A stretch of 50,238 bases of DNA from Gammaproteobacteria bacterium (GTDB lineage Bacteria > Pseudomonadota > Gammaproteobacteria > JABHGC01). Both the position numbers and the translations under genes were made by a program. The notes under the pieces were generated by a model. The model had not been told where the DNA came from, searched no databases, and saw only the letters and a program-made list of their open reading frames with translations. Positions 31,501-37,344 of the stretch are shown here, piece by piece. Numbering within the stretch: the first letter of the stretch is position 1; every line of letters begins with the position of its first letter. The stretch is from NCBI GenBank assembly GCA_027077805.1, contig JALWTS010000042.1, forward strand, positions 1 to 50,238. The letters are read 5' to 3'.

Positions 31501-34500
31501 GATTTTCTGGCTCAAATTAAAACGAAGATGATTGGGGCTTTTGCTCATAGCCAGTTGCCTTTTGAGCAATTAGTGGAAGTCATGCAACCTGTGCGTAATA
31601 TGAGTCATAGTCCCTTATTCCAAGTCGCTTTTGCTTGGCAAACTAGCCAACTGGATGCCATTCGTTCCGATGAATTGGAATTTATACCGTTGACGATGGA
31701 TCATCATACGGCGAAATTTGATCTTACCTTGATTTTACTGCAACAACAAGGCCAGATTACTGGGGCATTGGAATATAATACGGATTTATTTGATACCACT
31801 ACCATAGCTCGTTGGACTGAGCATTTTCAGCAATTATTGCAATCAGTGATGGCCCAACCGCAATTATCCATTGCCCACTATCAATTTTTATCGGCTCAAG
31901 AACAACAAACCTTATTATATGATTGGAATCAAACCCAAGTGCCATTGGATTTTGTTTCCATTGTGAGTAAAGTGCAATATTTTGCCGAACATACGCCTAA
32001 TGCCTTGGCAATCGCCCAAAGCAATTTTAAGGTGAGTTATCAACAATTAGAACAATGGTCGAATTATCTTGCCCATAAACTTGCCGAACAAGGGGTAGTG
32101 CAAGGGGATTTTGTTGGGGTTTATTTAACTCGAAGTTGGCAACAAGTGTTGAGTTTGTTGGCCGTATTAAAACTTGGTGCGGCTTATATTCCCATTGATC
32201 CACTTTATCCTAAAGAGCGGGTAGAATTTATGATTGCCGATGCCAAGCTACGATTGTTAATCACCCAAACAGAATTAGTCCGTCAGTTACAACTAGAAGA
32301 ACAGCAGTATTGGGTATTAGCAGAGGATTGGCAATTTCATGCTGTGGCTCACACCGCCATTGATAATATTGTGATTGATGCCAAAGATACTGCCTATATG
32401 ATTTATACCTCAGGTTCCACAGGACAACCGAAAGGAGTGCCGATTACGCATGGCTCATTAGCCAATTTATTAGCATGGCATCAACGAAGTTATGAGGTAA
32501 GGCCGAAAGATAGAGCGACGCATTTGGCAGGTTTAGCGTTTGATGCCTCGGTATGGGAAATTTGGCCTTATTTGACGGCAGGGGCGAGTTTATGGTTGGT
32601 AGAAGAAGAATGGCGTTCACAGCCCGAGCGTTTGCAACAGTGGTTGCTTGAACAACAAATTAGTATTAGCTTTATGGCAACACCCTTAGCAGAACGTATG
32701 TTGTTATTGGACTGGCCTGAGACAAGCCATTTACGTTATTTGTTAACAGGCGGGGATCAATTACATCATTATCCTGAACCCCATTTGCCATTTAAACTGG
32801 TGAATCATTACGGTCCTACGGAATGTACCGTATTAGTCAGTGCGACTACCGTTCCTACACAAGATCAATTAGTCGGTGATCTTAATACGGCTCCTGATAT
32901 TGGTCGTCCGATTGATAATACCCAGTTGTATATTTTCGATAAACAACAACAGTTAGTGCCAATCGGTGTCGCAGGTGAATTATGTGTTGCGGGGGTGAGT
33001 TTAAGTCAAGGCTATTGGCAACGAGACGCATTAACGGCGGAAAAATTTATTGCGAATCCATTGGCAGAATCAGGTCGCTTATATCGTACAGGGGATTTAG
33101 TGCGTTATCGTGCGGATGGTCATATTGAATATTTAGGACGCATTGATCAACAAGTTAAAATCCGTGGCTTTCGAATTGAATTAGGTGAAATTGAAGCCTT
33201 ACTGGGGCAATTATCACAAATTGTAGAATCCGTGGTCGTTGTACAGCAACAAGCCCAATTAAAACAACTGGTTGCCTATGTCGTCTTCCATGTTGGACAA
33301 ACCTTAAGCGTTGCCGAGTTACGACAACATTTATTGCAACATCTGCCTGACTATATGGTACCGACTCAGTTTGTATTTTTACCTGAATTACCACTGACAC
33401 CGAATGGCAAAGTGGATCGTAAAGCCTTGCCAAAAGCTGATTTAAGTGAACGCAGTCATTATATTGCGCCAAGAAATGAGTTTGAAGAACAATTAGCGGA
33501 ATTATGGTATGATTTACTCGGCGTAGAATTAGTCGGTGTCCAAGATGACTTCTTTAGCTTAGGAGGGCATTCCTTATTAGCCACCCAATTAGTGGCTCAC
33601 ATTCAAGATAAGTTTAAGGTAGAATTACCGCTTAGAATGCTATTTGAATCGCCTACGATTGAAACCATTGCCCAATATTTACAACAACAACAACCTTCTA
33701 AGTTACCTGAGATTATTGCGGAAACGGATAGAGAAGCGGTTTTCCCCTTATCATTTGCCCAAGAACGCCTATGGTTTTTACAACAATTACAGGCTGAAAG
33801 TAGTGCTTATCATGTTCCAACTGCGATTCATTTGATAGGTTACTTAGATCAAGTTGCTTTGCAATTAACCGTGTGTCAATTAATTCGTCGTCATGAAAGT
33901 TTACGCACGGCATTTCCAGTCATTGATGATCAAGTCCAACAAGTGATATTAAAATCAGGGGAATGTGGCATACAATATTATCCTGCCAGTGAATTTGATT
34001 GTGGTCATATCCTAAAATCTGGTCACAATTTGTTAGTCGTCAATTTAAGCCATATTGAGGAAGCGGATAAAGAGGCGAAAGCGCAACAATTCGTCCAAAC
34101 CATTGTGCAACAGCCGTTTGATTTAGAATCAGGACGCTTATTTCGAGTGGTATTATTAAAGCTGTCGAAAGATCAGCATATTTTAGTGATGGTCATGCAT
34201 CATATTATTACCGATGGCTGGTCAGTGGGGCTATTAATGCAAGAATTTGTGGAACTTTACCAAGCCAGCGTACAAGGTTTCCCCCATCACTTGGCTGACT
34301 TACCCATTCAATATGCGGATTATGCGAGATGGCAACGTCAGTATTTTACTGAGGAACGCTTACAACAACAAATTGATTATTGGAAAATTCAACTTAGCCA
34401 ATTATCGGCATTGGAATTAGCCACCGATCACCCGCGTCCACCGATACAAAGTTTAAAAGGCGCGAAATATTGTTTTCAACTGTCGGCAAAATTACAAGGT

Positions 34501-37134
34501 GAGCTTTATGATTTATGTCAACAGCAAGGGGTAACACTTTATATGTTATTGTTGGGGGCATTCCAAATTTTATTAGCATTATATAGTGGTCAACAAGATA
34601 TTGCCGTAGGTTCGCCCGTTGCGGGAAGACGACATGCCAGTGTTGAAAAAGTCGTGGGATTTTTTATTAATACCTTGGTGATGCGTAATAATGTACAGGG
34701 TGGCCCCAAATTTACGGATTTTATTCAAAACGTGAAAGAAACGGCATTATCTGCCTATGCTCATCAAGATGTCCCATTTGAAAAATTGGTAGAGGTTTTA
34801 GCACCGGAACGTGATATGAGTCGTTCGCCTTTATTCCAAGTGATGTTTGCTTTACAAAACCAAACTATGCCGAGTTTGGAGAGTGGTGGTTTAAGTATGA
34901 AAAGTCTGGAAACGACCAATCCTGTGGCGAAATTTGATTTAAATGTCAGTTTAATGGAAACCGATCAAGGGTTAATCGGCGAATGGGAATATAATACGGA
35001 TTTATTTGAACGCAATACCATTGCGTCTATGGTGCAACATTTCCAACGCTTGTTACAAAGTATTGTCGCAACACCTGAACAAGCCATCCATCGTTTGGAT
35101 TATTTAAGCGATGCCGAACAACAAACCTTGTTATACGATTGGAATGATACCTATGTTGAAATTCAAGGCAGTTTAAGCATTCCTAGTTGGTTTGAACGTC
35201 AAGTCGAACAAAATACAGAAGCCATTGCGGTGATTTGTGGTCATCGGCGTTTAAACTATCAAGAGTTAAACCAACAAGCCAATCAATTGGCTTATTATCT
35301 TTGTGAAAACGGCGTGGTTGCGAATTGTCCAGTGGCCTTATGTGTTGCACCTAGCGTGGATGTCTTAGTGGCGATTTTAGCGATTTTAAAAGCAGGTGGG
35401 GCTTATTTACCCATTGATCCCAGTTATCCTAAAGAACGCATTGCTTATATCTTAAAAGATGCCAAAGTGCCCGTATTACTGACGCAATCTGAAATAGTAT
35501 TACCCGAGCATTCTGCCCAAACCTTTTATTTGGATCAAGATTATCCGAAATGTCAGGCTTACAGTTGGAAAAATCCTAATCTTAACATCAAGGCCAACGA
35601 TTTAGCGTATGTGATTTACACATCCGGTTCCACAGGGAAACCGAAAGGGACAGGCATCTTACATCAAGGGGTAGTGAATTTATTACAATGGTTTGGTCGA
35701 GAATTTGCCATCAATGAGCAAGATAGAAGTTTAATTATCAGTTCTTTAGGCTTTGATTTAACCCAGAAAAATCTATTAGCACCATTGTTGCGTGGGGGGG
35801 GAGTCGTTTTTCCAGAACAAGTCGGGTATCATCCTGAACATATGGTTGGACAAATTGAGCAGTACCAAATTAGCCTATTAAACTGTGCCCCAAGTGCGTT
35901 TTATCCCCTAGTGGCGGATAGTGAAAGTCTAAGTAAACTTAAATCCTTACGTTGTTTATTTTTAGGTGGTGAGCCGATTGCCTTGCAAAAAATGCAGTCA
36001 TGGCTAGAACATCCCGATTTTGCCTGTGAAATTGTCAACACCTATGGTCCGACAGAATGTACGGATATTGCCAGCTTTTATCGAATGATCGAACCTTCAG
36101 AATACCATGATAAATTTATTCCTATTGGCAAACCCAATGACAATGTCCAGTGTTTTATTTTAAGCCAAGACTTACAATTATTACCGATTGGTGTGGTAGG
36201 AGAGCTTTGTATTTCAGGTATGGGTGTGGGTATTGGCTATTTAAATAATGACGATGAAACCAAGGAAAAATTTGTCGCACATCCTTTACTCCCTAATGCT
36301 GATTCTAAACTTTATCGCACAGGTGATTTCGCCCGATATTTCGCGGATGGCAATATTGAATATATGGGACGTATGGATTTTCAAGTGAAACTCAGAGGTT
36401 TACGGATTGAGTTAGGTGAAATCGAATATGCCTTACGCCAACAATCCGTCGTTGAAGATGTCATTGTCATTGTGGAAAATGAACGAATTGTTGCCTATGT
36501 TGTATTATCGGAACCAGCATTTGATACGAGTTTGTTTAAACCTGCTCTCAGAGATTATTTACCTGAATACATGTTACCCAGTTTGTTTATGGTATTAGAT
36601 GCTTTACCCTTATCACCTAATGGTAAAGTCGATAGGAAAGCCTTACCTAAACCCGATTACAGCTTAGTGGAAACACCTTATGTCGCACCTGAAACGCCAA
36701 CCGAGAAAATCTTAGTCGATATTTGGCAAAGCGTATTACAACAAGATAAAATCGGTACGCAAGATAACTTTTTTGATTTAGGTGGCCACTCTTTATTAGC
36801 AACGCAAGTGATTTCCCAAGTGAAAAAACAATTCCAAGTCAATGTGCCATTACAAAAAATCTTTGAAGACCCCAGCATTGCAACCCTAGCCAGATTAATT
36901 GATCAACAACAACCCATGACTGAAACCGATGACGTGATTACAAAATTATCCAGAGAAGAGGACGACGATACCGATGCTGATAGTGATATTGTCGCCGATG
37001 TGGAAGATATTGATGAGCTGGATGAAGAAGATTTGGATGCCTTATTAGCGGAATTATCTGATGAAGAATTAGCGGAACTTGACGTTTTAGGTGAGGGAGG
37101 GGGCGATGAAGATGATTTAGACGACGATGAGTGA
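16534..37134 (+). CDS. Hexamodular non-ribosomal peptide synthetase without loading or release domain
   Basis: This single 6866-residue NRPS has order C-A-T / C-A-T / C-A-T / C-C*-A-T / C-A-T / C-A-T plus an acidic tail. C-domain HHxxxDG starts near residues 161, 1219, 2274, 3330, 4816 and 5889; the extra C* has HHILLDA at 3787-3793. The adenylation YTSGSTG motif starts near 636, 1692, 2750, 4239, 5291 and 6362. Phosphopantetheine serines in GGHSLLATQ are at about 1027, 2083, 3139, 4625, 5680 and 6753, all intact. Hand-read pocket residues are A1 DAKDLGVVN (Glu-like), A2 DAFFCGVTY (Val/Ile-like), A3 DILQCGFVW (Gly-like), A4 and A6 both DLKNFGTDI (unassigned) and A5 DAWFLGHVL (Leu-like). No E, Cy, MT, TE or R domain is present. 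It starts with a C domain, so an acyl or peptidyl donor must arrive from elsewhere. No PPTase, MbtH or exporter lies nearby. Confidence 0.97.
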   Translation: MSDIDKGEASLSREEMLALLAQQSSDEIDYYDLSYAQERLWFLDQLESGSPTYNMPAAVKITGVLNITALEQALLEIIQRHEVLRSQFVNQQGQPKVWIREIDEFNLEWIDLSTQSSLSTLMTEYARKEANKAFDLEKDLLLRACLLKCADDQHVLLLTMHHIISDGWSVGIFIREVNQLYEAFSLGKDSPLAALEIQYLDFAEWQRDYLADGVMEQQLQYWRQQLADVPVLNLATDYPRPSMPTTNGCQYHFQIDTDLTDKLSQLAREQGTTLYMVLLAVFYLLLSRYTRQSDMTIGTPIAGRSQEQTEPLIGFFVNTLVMRANVLPESNFIEFLEQVKKTALSAYANQDLPFAKLVEELAPERDLSIPPLFQVMFILQNTPKSQPNLAGVEIEFFDLDYHMAKFDITLDLNETEQGIQGAWVYNTDLFTEASIAGFAKHYQTLLYSVVKQFEQPLYQLSIVSEQDYQKVVFDWNHTKQPYPKALSIHQVFEQQAEQTPDNIAVVYQDQSINFRDLNRWSNQLAFYLRDQGVVAENRVGLCLRRSVDMIVAIFGILKAGAAYVPIDPSYPKERIDYMLKDSSVALVMTQSDIVASLAPLEIQTFLMDKETAVLARYSQDNPAMTLAANPLAYVIYTSGSTGQPKGVEVEHQNVLHLSFALQQAIYHEYSEHLNIGLLAPIAFDASVKQWQLLLSGHCLHIIPETHRKDPSLLLNYFAKHQINGFDCTPSLLRLLLDCPNPDVPSLATDFALVGGEPIRYDLWQDLIRHSTTFYNVYGPTETTVNASVAKITEAQPLPNIGRALANTRLYVLDERQQVVPIGFVGELYIAGDGVARGYLNRAALTAEKFLANAELKEERLYRTGDFVRFLPQGELQFMGRVDDQVKLRGYRIELGEIASQIQQEDRVEQAVVIVREDQIGDQRLVAYLVGSIDEDEIARLRQQLPQVLPEFMLPSAYVILEAIPLNVHGKLDKSALPKPNYASLNIEGIYEAPRNPHEEVIASIWSDILAIDAPSIHDNFFALGGHSLLATQVVSRIQQVLKIEIPLRWLFEYPNIAELSVQIEQALAEQQGLLAPPIVPVSRQQRLPLSFAQERLWFLDQLEPESPFYNIPAMVRLRGHVDFKALTHALQSVVDRHESLRTVFRVHQGQAYQKVLDQMTINVQQVDLLNLDDAAREQQALTVARAEVMKPFSLFTGPLLRACLIHIGKRHFIFAFSLHHIIADGWSIEILIQELLGFYQSALQQQALELAELPIQYPDFAVWQRQWLQGEVLDKQLNYWQEQLKDCPTVLDLPLDFPRPKVQSFNGCTWSFSVDPSVLQALQRFSQQHNVTLNMTLMAVYMLLLYRYSGQTDICIGTPTANRNRIAIEGLIGFFVNTLVMRQSFDPNVSFNTWIQQIREMALQAYAHQDVPFEKVVEAVQVERSLQHSPVFQVMFALQEGHQFDWHGEGDLRMTPLFGDMGIAKFDLSLFLEQTSEGLLGRLEYNRDLFLADTIMRMMAHFQRLLDLVVAEPETALSKFALLSETECKQILVEWNQTQTAYPKHLSIVDRFEQQVAIFADHPALLFGQQSLNYQQCNILANQLAHRFVELGVESGDIVAICLPRGINLIIGLLAILKAGGVYLPLDASYPTERLLLMLEDSQAKLLMTIPNFLELDSDVNQIYYSPEQLQDYPSHNLGIQSKPQDLAYIIYTSGSTGRPKGVCVPHQGVLRLVVDTNYVAFACQDRVAHFSNVSFDAATFEIWGALLNGGCLIGFDLDTVLHPEKFTQLIRLQGVSTIFVTTALFNQLVREVPDVFQSLTTVCFGGEACDPNRVRDVLNTAPPKHLLHVYGPTENTTYSTYYEVKSVAENAVTVPIGKPLANSTCYVLNNLLDPVPIGVIGELYVGGDGLAHGYLNRPDLTDEKFIVHDFGDDNVQRLYKTGDLVRYNAQGDIEFIARIDHQVKIRGFRIELGEIQAKIKQYSQIKEAFIRVWQDDLGNKQLLAYLVLKSQGFERKQLKSYLKEYLPDYMIPAHFIVIDALPLNPNGKVDQNALPLPEYRQTQDFIAPSNYQQEILASIWGKLLQQDQISIDANFFELGGHSLLATQVISQIRQAFQVEVSLKQLFDQPTIEGLAKQIEQLQQQVFDLKMPKMDGFETQEYYPLSFSQERLWFLHQFETDRSAYHIPIVVSLSGELDLVAFEQAFGEIIRRHQSLRTRFVVVDGQAKQQLLADYVFQLDYEQVLNVSEQEQQQVIASEFERQVKTPFDLSQLGFRSKLMAFSGYEHVFFLTFHHIIADGWSLGVLLKELAGLYEAFSQGLPSPFSPLSVQYPHFALWQRKWLQGKIKDIQLKYWRKHLEGLGNLDLPTDYPRPSQQTFNGAEIGFQLSDELSHDLTVFSRQQGVTLFMTLLAGFQVLLSRYSHQTDIAVGSPVAGRNRAEIEPLIGLFINTLVFRTDVSGEPSFAKVLQQVRETTLGGYSHQDLPFEMLIEDLQPTRDASRSPLFQVMFILQNMPLPELGLAGLHLTPMRLPTHTAKFDLTLTMTPSDPIGASIEYNTDLFKATTIQRFIEHWQNLLTAVVADPDIKISDIEFLTATEKQLLLVDWNQTQRDYPQQDFSTLFAQQVAKTPDQTALIFEGQQYSYQQLQESVNQLARYLEQYVISSSNPKRLIAVYMERSAEMVLSVLALLKLGVAYLPLDPFYPEERVNYMLEDSTCIGVITHEHLTKGLATADINIWIWENIKQELGKQSPQDIPMKVSPDNLAYMIYTSGSTGKPKGVPIQHRSLVNFLYGMQQHLQLSTKDKLLAVTSLSFDIHTLELFLPLLVGATVVVAKRETAMDGESLKQLLEQQHINIMQATPATWKLLLQSQWQATVDFKVCCGGEAMPIPLAKQFVADAKVELWNFYGPTETTVWSTVHQVSEVGHETVAIGRPIANTQIYILDQALQLVPIGRIGELYIGGDGLSPGYFQRESLSKERFIASPFRVGERIYRTGDLARYQSDGVIECLGRIDHQVKIRGYRIELGEIEALLAEHSAIQEAVVSHWQIDEDDKLVAYLMLFDDMSIADEAEIRDYLQAFLPAYMIPSAFVIMETWPLTPNGKIDRKALPKPQLNDGIVAEYLPPRTLTEQTLSEQWREILNREQISIDANFFEMGGHSLLATQVMSKIRQQFGVELSLKTLFESATIAELAKVIEQPVSSEKTVMTAITPAKRDQAIPLSFAQERLWFIEQLEPEQSMYNLPMAIKLYGQLDVDAMQQSFDLLVERHEVLRTLFVVNNGQPQQQILPHLSIKIDWIDLSQVPQGRQQPQAEQLALNEFQQAFDLSKGPLLRCRLLHLHQGEHILLLTMHHIISDGWSIGLLVQELAMIYQAYRQGQESQLKPLAIQYADFAIWQRQWLQGAVLQEQLDYWKQQLAGAPPYLSLPTDRPRPEVQTYTGQHYRFRISKALSQQLKDFARHQGCTLFMVLLAAYQFLLSRYAKQDDICVGIPIAGRNRSEVEPLIGFFVNGLIMRTKLSGNLSIAELLQRVKQTTLSAYAHQDLPFEVLVEELQPERNLSYPPIAQVGFALQNTPMGALDLADLRFQPMEIESKVAKYDFGLVFAEDDDGLQGVVEYNTDLFKALSIARMVSHYQKVLNDFVSVAVERCLVCLSLVTEEELYQALNLSPETVEAIYPLTVTQRDMYLESIVNPDGLSNSVGYAIELDDEVDLNLWQQACHQVYQAQPVLRTEIVSSNLCYLDMAYQCVYRDYPTPLKQLDWRDYDASEADIRERVRQLIHRPWSFDGALTQHYIVHLYDGRRLNVGAGHHILLDAFGGTLEIEQVCRVYESLVNHTRFQHAPAVFHRYIDYNLQHFDRADIIDFWKQKAITIEALDYPVSDSRHGEFQTKTLKIDLEHWQHIKQWTRKQRITPAIYFRALYGILLKLYCRAEQDFMVHEVNAGRFKEYNRALGTFFQEIPLVFHKQDLEANVRISDYFATVKNYFRELGENKNISALLKNQIIPQGRMSFYFNYFHFNAEIVFLEKTLPIWQYLLSIPPQQVQLVVNAGAEQPELVLNYHSAFFEEFHFIERLIYISRQIIGGVETLANLEFILPEETKKLLTEIYQHSHEQLFRPITYYFEKQALKTPDAIAVEAKGLGLNYHQLNLRANQFAHYLHEKGVSANHWVGVCMSRQPELMVVILGILKAGAGYLPLDPSYPKERLHYILKDSRAHLLVADNEQSWQEVEVLNPQYLIALTQDYPESNLSHIIKANDLAYMIYTSGSTGKPKGVEIEQGGMMNLLHWYVKEFDMTCQDKTLIVSAIGFDLTQKNLFALLMVGGTIVFPSNQDYEADAIIQDIKNYHITLLNCAPSMFYPLVADATKFDDIASLNYVFLGGEPIVAGHLLAFYQSHAMDCQIVNTYGPTECTDIASFYRIETLEQLQQPVIPIGQANHNVQLYVLDEQQRLLPPGVVGELYIGGLGVSRGYWRDSDKTRQKFIEPELTRPQTIYRTGDLVRYRADGLLVFIGRVDHQVKLRGLRIELGEIEALLKQQAVIDDALVLVKDEQLVAYVIANNDLDTSDIRSHLSDYLPNYMMPSYFYVLEQWPLTPNGKIDRHALPESDRFEHAYIAPESEIEKRLAEWWQQLLGVDKVGKKDDFFALGGHSLLATQLLSQIRTTFEVELPLRVLFEVNTLEDLATAIEAEQQQTTPSLPPLVKVSRQHHLPLSFAQQRLWFLQQMEPNNTGYNIPLAVTVKGVIHLQALQRSIRALIRRHEILRTVFAKVKGQPVQVIDDSDKFELAVTDLQGFTASEQQQAIRDWQQKLANHCFDLSQLPLFTLQLLKLAPEEAVLLFSIHHIISDGWSSGVMMRDLLALYQAHKRTEKPQLMVLPIQYADFAVWQRALLVEDYRQQLLDWWQQELLDIPEVLTLPTDRPRPTMQTFVGKLYPMTLSPELSAQLEAFAKKQQVTLFMLLMAVYQVLLYRYTSEQHICVGSPIAGRDQSELENLIGCFVNTLVIHGDCAENPSFMDFLAQIKTKMIGAFAHSQLPFEQLVEVMQPVRNMSHSPLFQVAFAWQTSQLDAIRSDELEFIPLTMDHHTAKFDLTLILLQQQGQITGALEYNTDLFDTTTIARWTEHFQQLLQSVMAQPQLSIAHYQFLSAQEQQTLLYDWNQTQVPLDFVSIVSKVQYFAEHTPNALAIAQSNFKVSYQQLEQWSNYLAHKLAEQGVVQGDFVGVYLTRSWQQVLSLLAVLKLGAAYIPIDPLYPKERVEFMIADAKLRLLITQTELVRQLQLEEQQYWVLAEDWQFHAVAHTAIDNIVIDAKDTAYMIYTSGSTGQPKGVPITHGSLANLLAWHQRSYEVRPKDRATHLAGLAFDASVWEIWPYLTAGASLWLVEEEWRSQPERLQQWLLEQQISISFMATPLAERMLLLDWPETSHLRYLLTGGDQLHHYPEPHLPFKLVNHYGPTECTVLVSATTVPTQDQLVGDLNTAPDIGRPIDNTQLYIFDKQQQLVPIGVAGELCVAGVSLSQGYWQRDALTAEKFIANPLAESGRLYRTGDLVRYRADGHIEYLGRIDQQVKIRGFRIELGEIEALLGQLSQIVESVVVVQQQAQLKQLVAYVVFHVGQTLSVAELRQHLLQHLPDYMVPTQFVFLPELPLTPNGKVDRKALPKADLSERSHYIAPRNEFEEQLAELWYDLLGVELVGVQDDFFSLGGHSLLATQLVAHIQDKFKVELPLRMLFESPTIETIAQYLQQQQPSKLPEIIAETDREAVFPLSFAQERLWFLQQLQAESSAYHVPTAIHLIGYLDQVALQLTVCQLIRRHESLRTAFPVIDDQVQQVILKSGECGIQYYPASEFDCGHILKSGHNLLVVNLSHIEEADKEAKAQQFVQTIVQQPFDLESGRLFRVVLLKLSKDQHILVMVMHHIITDGWSVGLLMQEFVELYQASVQGFPHHLADLPIQYADYARWQRQYFTEERLQQQIDYWKIQLSQLSALELATDHPRPPIQSLKGAKYCFQLSAKLQGELYDLCQQQGVTLYMLLLGAFQILLALYSGQQDIAVGSPVAGRRHASVEKVVGFFINTLVMRNNVQGGPKFTDFIQNVKETALSAYAHQDVPFEKLVEVLAPERDMSRSPLFQVMFALQNQTMPSLESGGLSMKSLETTNPVAKFDLNVSLMETDQGLIGEWEYNTDLFERNTIASMVQHFQRLLQSIVATPEQAIHRLDYLSDAEQQTLLYDWNDTYVEIQGSLSIPSWFERQVEQNTEAIAVICGHRRLNYQELNQQANQLAYYLCENGVVANCPVALCVAPSVDVLVAILAILKAGGAYLPIDPSYPKERIAYILKDAKVPVLLTQSEIVLPEHSAQTFYLDQDYPKCQAYSWKNPNLNIKANDLAYVIYTSGSTGKPKGTGILHQGVVNLLQWFGREFAINEQDRSLIISSLGFDLTQKNLLAPLLRGGGVVFPEQVGYHPEHMVGQIEQYQISLLNCAPSAFYPLVADSESLSKLKSLRCLFLGGEPIALQKMQSWLEHPDFACEIVNTYGPTECTDIASFYRMIEPSEYHDKFIPIGKPNDNVQCFILSQDLQLLPIGVVGELCISGMGVGIGYLNNDDETKEKFVAHPLLPNADSKLYRTGDFARYFADGNIEYMGRMDFQVKLRGLRIELGEIEYALRQQSVVEDVIVIVENERIVAYVVLSEPAFDTSLFKPALRDYLPEYMLPSLFMVLDALPLSPNGKVDRKALPKPDYSLVETPYVAPETPTEKILVDIWQSVLQQDKIGTQDNFFDLGGHSLLATQVISQVKKQFQVNVPLQKIFEDPSIATLARLIDQQQPMTETDDVITKLSREEDDDTDADSDIVADVEDIDELDEEDLDALLAELSDEELAELDVLGEGGGDEDDLDDDE
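27451..28803 (+). other. Extra condensation-like domain (C*) in NRPS module 4
   Basis: Residues about 3640-4090 form a second condensation-superfamily domain placed directly after a normal C domain, with no A or T domain between. It begins with a C1-like motif, YPLTVTQRDMYLESI. The active-site segment reads GHHILLDAFGG, keeping both His and the Asp but replacing the final Gly of HHxxxDG by Ala. It diverges strongly from the other six C domains in this protein. Candidate roles are a second acylation or condensation step, a modifying C-family domain, or a docking platform for an enzyme in trans, as for X or interface domains. The sequence does not decide among them. Confidence 0.8.
36919..37134 (+). 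other. Acidic C-terminal tail of the NRPS, possible docking segment
   Basis: The last 71 residues, after the final carrier domain, contain 36 Asp/Glu and no domain signature. The tail holds LSREE at 6805-6809 and ALLAELSDEE at 6836-6845. These echo LSREEMLALLAQQSSDE at residues 11-27 of the same protein. The similarity suggests an inter-module or inter-protein linker: either a docking tail for a partner in trans or the remnant of a linker to a lost downstream module. Confidence 0.55.
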
Positions 37135-37196
37135 GAGGATGTTTAGCAGTGTTTAGATCATTAATATTTAATATGTAGCACTTGAATACAAAACTG

Positions 37197-37220
37197 ATCA
37201 CTAGAATAGTGATATGTTTT
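37197..37220 (+). terminator. Weak hairpin after the NRPS gene
   Basis: ATCACTA and TAGTGAT form a perfect 7-bp stem with a GAA loop at 37197-37213, followed by ATGTTTT. It sits 63 bases past the NRPS stop. The stem is AT-rich and the T-run is short, so it is at most a weak terminator. Confidence 0.4.
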
Positions 37221-37344
37221 AAGGGTGGTATTGTTGATGATATTGTAAAATGGTATTAAAAACCTTCCCATTCAGCCTAAATTCATTTACGCCATATTAA
37301 ACTACAGACATAGTGAATCTTAATTGACAAACAAAGGATATATT

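Noticed and set aside
37324..37344. TTGACA at the beginning of the Tyr-rich ORF as a -35 box or TTG start
   Set aside because: A -10 at normal spacing would fall inside the gene, and the ribosome binding site lies downstream of the TTG, so neither reading works.
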